A stretch of 8,183 nucleotides of DNA from Parvibaculum sp. GTDB taxonomy: Bacteria; Pseudomonadota; Alphaproteobacteria; Parvibaculales; Parvibaculaceae. Made by a program: the position numbers and the translations under genes. The notes beneath the pieces were generated by a model that was not told the origin of the DNA, did no database searches, and worked only from the letters and a program-made list of their open reading frames with translations. Shown one piece after another: positions 1 to 5,108 of this stretch. Location: the NCBI GenBank assembly GCA_020062605.1, contig JAGUWA010000213.1:1-8183 (forward strand), given 5' to 3'. Position 1 is the first letter of the stretch. Every line of letters begins with the position of its first letter.

Positions 1-71
1 ATGTCAACGGACAGGCCATCGCCGTCGATGGCGGGCTATCGAGCACGCATCCCTTCGCGGGGCGCCGCTGA
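1..71 (+). CDS. Short-chain dehydrogenase/reductase, C-terminal end only
   Basis: This is the last 22 codons of a plus-strand gene whose body lies left of the window. The frame starting at base 3 reads VNGQAIAVDGGLSSTHPF and ends in TGA at 69-71. A glycine-glutamine pair followed by a hydrophobic run and VDGG is the usual C-terminal signature of classical SDR NAD(P)-dependent oxidoreductases, where it helps form the subunit interface. Substrate and cofactor cannot be told from this tail; the catalytic Tyr-x-x-x-Lys and Rossmann glycine motif are outside the window. The stop lies 3 bp from the stop of the convergent minus-strand gene at 75. An overlapping plus-strand frame open from base 1 to 330 does not carry this signature and is not taken as the gene. 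Confidence 0.8.
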   Translation, partial: VNGQAIAVDGGLSSTHPFAGRR

Positions 72-74
72 AGA

Positions 75-344
75 TCACAACCTGGCGCTGACGCTCGTCC
101 CCTCGCCCGCATCGGCGATCGTCGCGCGCAACTTGCAGGGACCAAGCGCAAAGGCGCCCACGCCCTTTTCTGCAAACTGCAGCGACGCCCCGACGGTGAA
201 CCAGTTCTCGCCGTCGGGGCTCGCCTCAAGTGTGACGCTGGCCCCGTCGAACTCGCCCCAGGTCCAGAAGGTCCCCGTGCCGCCTGGCCAAGCCACAGGC
301 GCCGAGCTTTCATCCGAGGCGGCGGCCTGAAAAAATGTCGTCAT
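75..344 (-). CDS. Small beta-rich protein, possibly phage-derived
   Basis: This is a small soluble protein of 89 residues (91 from the upstream ATG at 350) with no signal peptide or membrane segment. The composition suggests a beta-sandwich: alternating Gly/Thr/Val stretches, WPGGTGTFWTWGEFDGASVTLE near the start (split here: WPGGTGTF, then WTWGEFDGASVTLE), then SPDGENWFTVGA, then a Leu-Arg-Ala strand near the end. The order 'Gly-rich strand, SPDG turn, W-x-x-VGA' is familiar to me from small structural or accessory proteins of alphaproteobacterial phages, but I cannot name a family. A GGGAGAG Shine-Dalgarno at 351-357 lies 6 nt from the second ATG (344) and directly abuts the first, so 344 is preferred. 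It is a single gene between an SDR gene and tRNA-Phe with no other phage gene visible. It could be a prophage remnant or an ordinary hypothetical gene. Confidence 0.6.
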   Translation of the reverse strand: MTTFFQAAASDESSAPVAWPGGTGTFWTWGEFDGASVTLEASPDGENWFTVGASLQFAEKGVGAFALGPCKLRATIADAGEGTSVSARL

Positions 345-350
345 GTTCAT

Positions 351-579
351 CTCTCCCTTTGTAGAATGAGTTCCCGCGGCAGCTTCGCGCCTGGCGCGTA
401 TGGCGGGGATAAAGTTTTTCCGCGCGAAGACGGGATGCGCGCGAAGAGATCACAACCGGGAAATCGGGCCGGGAAACGCGCACCCTAATTCCGGACCGTG
501 CGAACGCGTAACGGTACCGCGACATTACGATGACAACCGGAGACGGTTATCCCCGGACGTTTCAGCGATGAAGGAAGAA
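351..579. other. Gene-free stretch between the small gene and tRNA-Phe
   Basis: I see no supportable gene in these 229 bp. It holds the Shine-Dalgarno of the small minus-strand gene (351-357), a compact palindrome CGCGCC-T-GGCGCG at 386-398, and a perfect 10-bp direct repeat CGCGCGAAGA at 421-430 and 438-447 (17-bp period). A weak 5-bp hairpin (AACCG/CGGTT, 535-548) lies downstream of the tRNA 3' end but has no T-tract, so I do not call it a terminator. The palindrome sits where an operator for the small gene could be, but no matching promoter is convincing. Confidence 0.5.
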
Positions 580-655
580 TGGTGCCCAGGGGCGGAATCG
601 AACCACCGACACTGCGATTTTCAGTCGCATGCTCTACCAACTGAGCTACCTGGGC
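580..655 (-). tRNA. tRNA-Phe (anticodon GAA), CCA encoded
   Basis: The 76-nt minus-strand gene folds as a full cloverleaf. The acceptor arm is GCCCAGG (649-655) paired with CCTGGGC (584-590), with discriminator A at 583 and a genomically encoded CCA at 580-582. The D stem is GCTC/GAGC, and the anticodon stem TGCGA/TCGCA holds loop CTGAAAA with GAA at 620-622. The T arm is GGTGG-TTCGATT-CCGCC with one G-T pair. GAA reads the phenylalanine codons UUU and UUC. The gene lies 120 bp downstream of yacG but has its own promoter-like sequence (705-733), so it is probably transcribed on its own as well as by any readthrough. Confidence 0.97.
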
Positions 656-704
656 GGAAGCTCCGAAGCGGCGGAAATCCGGGCCGCTGCGGCGAGGTCC
701 GCGG

Positions 705-733
705 TTTATAAGAGATAGAGTCCGGCCTGTCCA
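705..733 (-). promoter_or_regulatory. Sigma-70-type promoter for tRNA-Phe
   Basis: On the minus strand, TGGACA (728-733, 5 of 6 to the -35 consensus) is followed by a 17-bp spacer and TATAAA (705-710, 5 of 6 to the -10 consensus). Expected transcription start is near 698, giving a GC-rich leader of about 43 nt before the mature tRNA 5' end at 655. The match and spacing are the best in the window, which fits a strongly expressed tRNA gene. Prediction from sequence only. Confidence 0.7.
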
Positions 734-775
734 GAGGGCCCCGCCGCTCGGGCAAAGATCAAGCTGCAGAAGGGG

Positions 776-1006
776 TTAACCCTCACGATCCTCGTCCGCC
801 GGGCGGGTCTGCGAGGCCTCGTCCCATTCATCGGGTGGCTCGACCGCGGGGATGGCGTAGGTGCCCTTCAGCCAGCGGTTCAGGTCCACATCCGCGCAGT
901 GCTTCGAACAGAAGGGGTGGAACTTCGAGGAAGAGCGCGTGCCGCAGATCGGACAGGGACGCGGTGCCTTCAGCGTCACGACCTTGCCATGGTCATCATC
1001 CGTCAC
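776..1006 (-). CDS. yacG: DNA gyrase inhibitor YacG, zinc-binding
   Basis: This 76-residue protein has a four-cysteine zinc site: CPIC at residues 18-21, then C33 and C37 in PFCSKHC, followed by VDLNRWLKGTYAIP and an acidic tail with DEWDE. This is the layout of E. coli YacG, a small zinc-ribbon protein known to bind GyrB and inhibit gyrase. The middle spacing (C-X11-C) is shorter than in E. coli (about X15) and the N-terminus carries about ten extra residues; I take both as alphaproteobacterial features. The start is GTG at 1006, chosen because AGGAGG (1012-1017) sits 5 nt upstream and no in-frame ATG precedes the zinc site. It starts 18 bp after the RNase E/G stop, so the two are probably one transcript. 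Confidence 0.93.
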   Translation of the reverse strand: MTDDDHGKVVTLKAPRPCPICGTRSSSKFHPFCSKHCADVDLNRWLKGTYAIPAVEPPDEWDEASQTRPADEDREG

Positions 1007-1024
1007 GACTGCCTCCTCTCGCTC

Positions 1025-2545
1025 CTACTGAACGGCGCCGACGTCGATCTTCTCGCGCGGGAAAGCGGGCTCGCCGACAAGCTGCACATCCGATGCGATA
1101 CGACGGCGCAACCTGTCAACGAGATAGGGATTGCCGCGTTCCAGCCAATCGACAACTTCCGCGGAGGCGCGCGCGACGAGCGGGCGTCCGGGTGCGGCCT
1201 GCGCCTCTCGTGCAATCTTGCGCAGGAGATCGTTCGCGACTGTCGCGCAGGTCTTGCGGCGCGGGCGGCCGTTCGGATAGGCCGGTTCCGTGAGCAGCTT
1301 GTCGAGCGGTTCGCGCACGCGCTTGCGCGTCATCTCGACGAGGCCGAATTCCGACATGCCGGAAATCTGCGTCGGCACGCGGTCTTTCGCGAAGCCTTCG
1401 TTGAGCGCGTCGATCACTTTCTGGATGTTCGCCGGATCGTTCAGATGGATGAAGTCGATCACGATGAGCCCGCCCGTGCCGCGCAGGCGAAGCTGGTAGA
1501 CGATTTCGTGCACCGCCTCGAGATTGATCTTGACGCTTGTTTCCTCAAGACCCGTCGCCGCCGTGTAGCGGCCCGAGTTCACGTCGATCGCTGTCAACGC
1601 CTCCGTCGTCTCGACGGTGATCCAGCCGCCGGAGGGAAGTTCCGCGCGCGGCTCAAGCGCGGCTTCGATCTCGCCATCGACATCGTAGAGCGCGAAGAGA
1701 TCGCCGGGACCGTTGAACAACTGCACGCGGTCGAGCATTTCCGGCATGGCGCGGCGGCAATAGCGCTGCGCCTCGCCGAAGGCATCCGCGCAATCGATCA
1801 GCACACGCGCGGTATCGGCGCTCACACAGTCGCGAAGCGTCTTCGAAACGGGATCGAGATCGTGAAAGACGACGCAGGGCGCCACGGATTTGCGCTCCGT
1901 TTCGCGCACCTTGCGCCACTCCTCGGCAAGCTGGCGGGCATCGGCGGCAATGTCTTCGGAGGTCGCACCGATGGCAGCCGTGCGCACGATGAAGCCCGCC
2001 GGTTCGCCGGTGACGCCCATCGGATTGAAGCGCTCGACCATCTCCTCGACAAGCGCCGTCAGCCGTTCGCGTTCCGCCTCGTCCTCGATGCGGCGCGACA
2101 GCGCCACGCCCGACTGGTTCGGCACGAGTACGAGAAGACGCCCCGGAATGGTGACGTTCGCGGAAAGGCGCGCGCCCTTGTCGCCGATCGGATCCTTCAC
2201 GGCCTGCACGAGGATCGACTGCCCTTCCTGCACGCAGGCGCTGATCGGCGGCAGCGTGCCCTCGTCGAGCCCCGTGAGTTCGCAGAGGCACCGTGCTTCG
2301 CGCGCGCCGAGAAAGCCCGCGCGCTCAAGACCGACCTCGACGAATGCCGCCTGCATGCCGGGCAGCACGCGCTGCACGCGGCCGAGAAAGATGTTGCCGA
2401 TCAGCGAATGCCCCGCGCGGCCCGTCTTCGCCTTGAGGTCGTCTTCCATGGTGCGTTCCAGGAACAGCTCCACGGGACGCCCGTCCTCGACGATCGCGAC
2501 GCGTGTCTCGCCGGGACCTACATTGATCAAAACTTCTTCGGACAT
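1025..2545 (-). CDS. rng: Ribonuclease E/G family endoribonuclease, short form
   Basis: At 506 residues this is the catalytic core only, without the long RNase E degradosome-scaffold tail, so nearer RNase G in shape. Such enzymes cut single-stranded A/U-rich RNA in mRNA decay and in rRNA and tRNA processing. Visible parts (numbered from ATG 2545): N-terminal MSEEVLINVGPGETRVAI, an S1-type segment around 48-80 (GNIFLGRVQRVLPGMQAAFVEVG, cited in parts: GNIFLGRV, QAAFVEVG), the 5'-sensor GFIVRT with R188-T189, and the Mg-binding aspartates D321 in AIDVN and D364 in VIDFIH. The usual Zn-link CPxC after TRKRVREPL is missing: the place reads EPAYPNGRPRRKT. A GTG 33 bp upstream would add 11 unlikely residues; the ATG fits the family. 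It lies between maf and yacG. Expected in the cytoplasm. Confidence 0.93.
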   Translation of the reverse strand: MSEEVLINVGPGETRVAIVEDGRPVELFLERTMEDDLKAKTGRAGHSLIGNIFLGRVQRVLPGMQAAFVEVGLERAGFLGAREARCLCELTGLDEGTLPPISACVQEGQSILVQAVKDPIGDKGARLSANVTIPGRLLVLVPNQSGVALSRRIEDEAERERLTALVEEMVERFNPMGVTGEPAGFIVRTAAIGATSEDIAADARQLAEEWRKVRETERKSVAPCVVFHDLDPVSKTLRDCVSADTARVLIDCADAFGEAQRYCRRAMPEMLDRVQLFNGPGDLFALYDVDGEIEAALEPRAELPSGGWITVETTEALTAIDVNSGRYTAATGLEETSVKINLEAVHEIVYQLRLRGTGGLIVIDFIHLNDPANIQKVIDALNEGFAKDRVPTQISGMSEFGLVEMTRKRVREPLDKLLTEPAYPNGRPRRKTCATVANDLLRKIAREAQAAPGRPLVARASAEVVDWLERGNPYLVDRLRRRIASDVQLVGEPAFPREKIDVGAVQ

Positions 2546-2561
2546 AAAAACCCTGATTTGC

Positions 2562-2588
2562 GTCCGGTGCGCCCCCACGCGACCGGAT
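2562..2588 (-). promoter_or_regulatory. Hairpin in the RNase E/G leader region
   Basis: TCCGGTGCG (2563-2571) pairs with CGC (2578-2580) and ACCGGA (2582-2587), with G2581 bulged, forming a 9-bp stem that closes 17 nt upstream of the RNase E/G start codon. The 121-bp maf-to-RNase gap also holds a weaker 6-bp hairpin, CTAACA/TGTTAG (2634-2649), just after the maf stop and without a T-tract. E. coli rne is known to be autoregulated through hairpins in its 5' leader. Whether this hairpin does the same is inference; it could be a simple pairing in GC-rich DNA. Confidence 0.3.
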
Positions 2589-2666
2589 GCCCCCTCTTCA
2601 CCCGCGATCTTTCCAAGCCTTGAAGGTGCAATCCTAACACTGTTGTTAGTGCGGAGGATAGCCGCG

Positions 2667-3248
2667 TCAGGCCTTTGAAATCACTGGATATCCGGCGCCT
2701 GAGAGGAGAGCCGCCGTGTCGAAAAGCGGCAGGCCCATAACGGCCGAGTGGGACCCCTGGAGCGTTCGGACGAAGATGGCCGCGAGGCCCTGGATCGCAT
2801 AGCCACCAGCCTTGCCGCGCCATTCGCCCGAGGCGAGATAGAAGGAGATCTCCTCCCGGGAGAGACGCTTGAACGTGACGCGCGTTTCGTTCACCCGGGC
2901 CGCAATGCGATGCGGCGCGATGAGATGGATGGCGGTGTAGACGCGGTGGGCGCGGCCCGACAGAAGCGTCAGGCATTTCTCCGCCTCGGCTTCCGTTTCG
3001 GGCTTGGGCAGAATGCGGCGGCCGCACGCGACCACCGTATCCGCACCGAGTACGAAAGCATCTGCATAGCCGGGCGCAACGGCCTCTGCCTTTTCGCGCG
3101 CGAGACGCTCGGCGTGAACGCGCGGCAACTCCTTGCTGTGCGGGGTTTCGTCGATGCCGGCGGCGATGACGAGGTCGGGCTCGATGCCGATCTGCGCGAG
3201 CAGCGCGAGCCTGCGGGGCGAAGCGCTGGCGAGGATGAGCCGGGTCAC
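2667..3248 (-). CDS. maf: Maf family nucleoside triphosphate pyrophosphatase
   Basis: This 193-residue cytoplasmic enzyme is expected to hydrolyse non-canonical or surplus nucleotides to the monophosphate and PPi. Maf signatures are complete: LASASPRR (6-13) for the phosphate-binding loop, GADTVV with D70 for metal and catalysis, KP at 82-83, LSGRAHRVYTA (96-106), and GKAGGYAIQG (145-154). The GYAIQG segment followed by FV and VMGLPL is the pattern of the YhdE/Bacillus Maf branch (dTTP/UTP pyrophosphatases) rather than the YceF branch (m7GTP), so dTTP/UTP is the likelier substrate; this is inferred from motifs. The GTG start overlaps the infA stop as GTGA (4-bp overlap), which indicates translational coupling. 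The frame stays open upstream through infA but those residues are antisense-free out-of-frame readthrough and not Maf-like. Confidence 0.94.
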   Translation of the reverse strand: MTRLILASASPRRLALLAQIGIEPDLVIAAGIDETPHSKELPRVHAERLAREKAEAVAPGYADAFVLGADTVVACGRRILPKPETEAEAEKCLTLLSGRAHRVYTAIHLIAPHRIAARVNETRVTFKRLSREEISFYLASGEWRGKAGGYAIQGLAAIFVRTLQGSHSAVMGLPLFDTAALLSGAGYPVISKA

Positions 3249-3463
3249 TTGAAGCGGTAGGTGATCCGCCCCTTGGTCAGATCGTAGGGCGTCATTTCGA
3301 CGAGCACCTTGTCGCCCGCAAGCACGCGGATGCGGTTCTTGCGCATCTTGCCCGCCGTGTGGGCGATGATTTCGTGTTCGTTCTCGAGCTTGACGCGGAA
3401 TGTTGCATTCGGCAGCAGTTCCGTCACAACGCCCGGAAACTCGAGCAGTTCTTCCTTCGACAT
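3245..3463 (-). CDS. infA: Translation initiation factor IF-1
   Basis: This 72-residue protein is the full usual length of IF-1, the one-domain S1/OB-fold factor that binds the 30S A site beside IF-2 and IF-3 during initiation. The sequence is close to the family throughout: MSKEELLEFPGVVTELLPNA, then FRVKLENEHEIIAHTAGKMR, then KNRIRVLAGDKVLVEMTPYD and LTKGRITYRFK. The ATG at 3463 has a GAAGG Shine-Dalgarno (3471-3475) 7 nt upstream. The last 4 bp overlap the maf start. It is normally an essential gene, so a steady promoter is expected in the 120 bp upstream, but I could not pick one with confidence. Confidence 0.98.
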   Translation of the reverse strand: MSKEELLEFPGVVTELLPNATFRVKLENEHEIIAHTAGKMRKNRIRVLAGDKVLVEMTPYDLTKGRITYRFK

Positions 3464-3519
3464 TCACTATCCTTCGGAAATTTGGCCGGAAGAATGGTCA
3501 CAAAGCCTCCGGAAATCAA

Positions 3520-3555
3520 GAGCCCGGCCCCCGAATTCGCGAGGGGACCGGGCTC
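3520..3555 (-). terminator. Possible intrinsic terminator after the SIMPL gene
   Basis: GAGCCCGG (3520-3527) pairs with CCGGGCTC (3548-3555), and the stem continues with CCCC (3528-3531) against GGGG (3543-3546) after one bulged A, giving 12 bp around an 11-nt loop. On the minus strand it starts 28 nt after the SIMPL stop and is followed by TTGATTT, a poor but present T-rich run. It would separate the SIMPL transcript from infA. The weak T-tract leaves open that it is only a processing or stabilising hairpin. Confidence 0.45.
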
Positions 3556-3583
3556 AAGACATTGATTTTCGAAGGATTTCCGC

Positions 3584-4309
3584 TCAGTCGGCCAGCAGGT
3601 ACTCAATGGTGGAGACGACGCGGACGGTCTTCATGACCTGCTCCGTCTCCTGCGCGCCGGGAATCTCGTCGCGCGGCTGGATCGAGAACTGGCCCTGCCA
3701 GGCGCGCTTGATGCCGCCGAGACGGGACCCTGAATCGGCAGCGAAGGTTTCCGCGGCCTCGCGGGCGCGCTGCGTCGCCTCCTCGATCATCTGGGGCTTC
3801 ACCTCGGCGATCTTCGTGAACAGGTAGGACGGCCGGACGGGGCCATATTCGTTAGATAAAACAACGCCTTGCTCGACGAGGGTGCTGCTGTCGCGGTTCG
3901 CCTTCGCGACCTTGTCCACATCCGTCGAGCGCAACACGAGCTGCTGAGCGATGATGAAGCGCGTATCGAACTGACCGCTCGAGTACATCTGGGCCAGGCG
4001 GTCGGTGACCTGGGGCGCCTGAAGCTCGACCTCGTCTTCCGAAAAACCGTGCGATTTCAGGAAGTTGGATACGACGTCGGCATTCCGCTTCACCTCGGCC
4101 TGGGTCTCGGCGAGATCGTTGCCGGTGACGACGAAGCGCAGGGCCCAGAGCGCGAGGTCAGCCTTAACCTCCCGTTCCGAAAGGCCTTTTACGGATACGG
4201 AGCGATCGCCGAGACGCGATTTCACGAATCCGTCGCCCGCGAGATAGCCGCCGAGCGCGATGCCGAGGCCAAGAACCAGGGCTGCCGTCAGTGCAAGGAT
4301 CGATTTCAT
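3584..4309 (-). CDS. SIMPL (DUF541) domain envelope protein
   Basis: This 241-residue protein has an N-terminal hydrophobic segment (about 4-23, MKSILALTAALVLGLGIALG) serving as a signal peptide or anchor. There is no lipobox cysteine, so the rest probably lies in the periplasm. VSVKGLSEREVKADLALW (38-55) opens the SIMPL fold, and the body runs to VMKTVRVVSTIEYLL near the end, fitting the YggE-like family. SIMPL proteins form oligomeric rings in the cases studied, but their role is poorly known; E. coli YggE is linked to oxidative stress. ATG 4309 has GGGGAG about 11 nt upstream. It sits between the phosphatase and infA, which I expect to be adjacent in most relatives. Residues 149-155 use a cluster of AT-rich codons, including TTA (3857-3859), unlike the rest of the gene. 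Confidence 0.88.
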   Translation of the reverse strand: MKSILALTAALVLGLGIALGGYLAGDGFVKSRLGDRSVSVKGLSEREVKADLALWALRFVVTGNDLAETQAEVKRNADVVSNFLKSHGFSEDEVELQAPQVTDRLAQMYSSGQFDTRFIIAQQLVLRSTDVDKVAKANRDSSTLVEQGVVLSNEYGPVRPSYLFTKIAEVKPQMIEEATQRAREAAETFAADSGSRLGGIKRAWQGQFSIQPRDEIPGAQETEQVMKTVRVVSTIEYLLAD

Positions 4310-4341
4310 GACAAGCTGCTCTCCCCATTGAGATTTTCCAC

Positions 4342-4371
4342 TTTATAGCACGTCGATTGCGGCGGTTTCAT
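4342..4371 (-). promoter_or_regulatory. Candidate promoter of the SIMPL gene
   Basis: On the minus strand, ATGAAA (4366-4371, 4 of 6 to the -35 consensus) precedes TATAAA (4342-4347, 5 of 6 to the -10 consensus) with an 18-bp spacer. The expected start is near 4335, giving a leader of about 25 nt that contains the Shine-Dalgarno. It fits a gene separated from its upstream neighbour by 292 bp. The -35 match is modest. Confidence 0.45.
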
Positions 4372-4399
4372 GGATGCCGGCGGGGATAAAGGGCGACGA

Positions 4400-4428
4400 C
4401 TGTCATCAGAATGTCATCGAACCGTCAC
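4400..4428 (+). promoter_or_regulatory. PhoB-type binding site (Pho box), three half-sites
   Basis: Three 7-bp direct repeats, each separated by 4 bp (11-bp period), read CTGTCAT (4400-4406), ATGTCAT (4411-4417) and CCGTCAC (4422-4428). The Pho box consensus is two CTGTCAT/C-like repeats with a 4-bp spacer, so the first pair is nearly ideal and the third is degenerate. The plus orientation would drive rightward transcription, away from the SIMPL gene. A possible -10, GATAAA (4444-4449), lies 15 bp after the last half-site, longer than the usual 10-11 bp. Rightward there is no gene, only DNA antisense to the phosphatase gene. If orientation is ignored, the site lies about 29 bp upstream of the SIMPL -35 and could affect that promoter. 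Confidence 0.55.
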
Positions 4429-4517
4429 GCGCAGGCGAACCCAGATAAAAGGATGGAGGGGACAATCAATCTGCATGCGCGAGAGCCCCACCGTTTTTCG
4501 CTCGTTTGCCGGACCGA

Positions 4518-4556
4518 TTTCCCCGGATGGTAAGAGCACGGAGCACACCGGGGAAA
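4518..4556. repeat. Inverted repeat in the phosphatase-SIMPL gap
   Basis: TTTCCCCGG (4518-4526) and CCGGGGAAA (4548-4556) are a perfect 9-bp inverted repeat around a 21-bp centre that contains the tandem GAGCAC (4534-4539 and 4541-4546). It lies 45 bp beyond the phosphatase stop. On the minus strand no T-tract follows, so it is not a classical terminator for the phosphatase. On the plus strand a T-rich run begins 14 nt later (4570-4580). The rest of the 4310-4601 gap holds the SIMPL promoter and Pho box; I see no gene in it. Confidence 0.4.
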
Positions 4557-4601
4557 AAGCCGGAAACTCATTTTATTTATCCCCGCTATTTGTTCCGCCT
4601 C

Positions 4602-5108
4602 TCACCCCGTCGCGGAGGAGGCGGAACCGAAGCGGCTTTCGATCCGGCGCGCGATGGCATCGCGCAACTCGCGATAGGCAGCGAGGCGGCGTTCGCGATT
4701 GCCGCCCGTGGGCGAAGCGAGCGGATCGGCGATCTCCCAATATTCGACATCGGTGGCCGAAGAGCGCGTCAGCGCCTCCACCTTCTCCTTCGCCTCGGGC
4801 GTCAAGGCAACGATCAGATCGAAGCTCGTGACGTCGTCGATTTCGCCGATGCTCTTCGGCGCGCGGAGGGAAAGATCGACGCCCGCCTCGCGCATCACCT
4901 CGGCGGCGAAGGGGTCGCCCTCCTCCGCCGGCGAGACGCCAGCCGAATCGATGAAGATGCGGGCGCCATGGCTCTTCCTCAGAAGCGCCTCGGCGATGGG
5001 CGAACGGATCGCGTTCAGGTTGCAGACGAAGAGTACGGAAGCGGGCATCGTTTCGCTGCGCCCGGCTTTTACGCTTCCGGTTCGTGTTCGCGCGGCCATC
5101 GCGGTCAT
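4602..5108 (-). CDS. Low-molecular-weight phosphatase family protein
   Basis: This cytoplasmic protein of up to 168 residues belongs to the LMW protein-tyrosine-phosphatase/arsenate-reductase fold. The P-loop is VCNLNAIRSP, a C-X5-R-S motif with C29 as the nucleophile and R35 binding phosphate. D128-P129 in EIADP fits the general acid of this family. The loop differs from the classic CxGNICRSP, so substrate (phosphoprotein, arsenate or other) is uncertain; the Cys pair for arsenate reduction is not evident. ATG 5108 overlaps the UPF0262 stop as ATGA. ATG 5099 is an alternative with AAGGG 9 nt upstream, and the fold itself starts near residue 21, so the first 20 residues may not be translated. 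In this conserved alphaproteobacterial block it normally precedes infA. Confidence 0.88.
   Translation of the reverse strand: MTAMAARTRTGSVKAGRSETMPASVLFVCNLNAIRSPIAEALLRKSHGARIFIDSAGVSPAEEGDPFAAEVMREAGVDLSLRAPKSIGEIDDVTSFDLIVALTPEAKEKVEALTRSSATDVEYWEIADPLASPTGGNRERRLAAYRELRDAIARRIESRFGSASSATG

Noticed and set aside
1..330. Plus-strand frame of 109 codons from the left edge
   Set aside because: It overlaps both the SDR tail in another frame and the small minus-strand gene. The composition (Pro, Ser, Ala) is not protein-like and it begins at the window edge.
535..548. Terminator of tRNA-Phe
   Set aside because: The stem is only 5 bp (AACCG/CGGTT), GC-poor relative to context, and no T-tract follows on the minus strand.
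2546..2578. GTG start of RNase E/G 33 bp upstream of the ATG
   Set aside because: The 11 added residues lie in the leader hairpin and do not match the family, whose members begin with a short Met-x-x-E-x-LINV-like segment.
899..2623. Long plus-strand open frame of 574 codons
   Set aside because: It lies fully antisense to the RNase E/G and yacG genes, shows no family motif, is rich in Arg, Ala and His, and has no Shine-Dalgarno. Long antisense frames are usual in high-GC genes.
3249..3467. N-terminal extension of maf through infA
   Set aside because: The frame stays open but the extra 73 residues lie in the infA sequence out of frame and do not resemble Maf. GTG 3248 directly before the TRLILASASPRR motif is the natural start.
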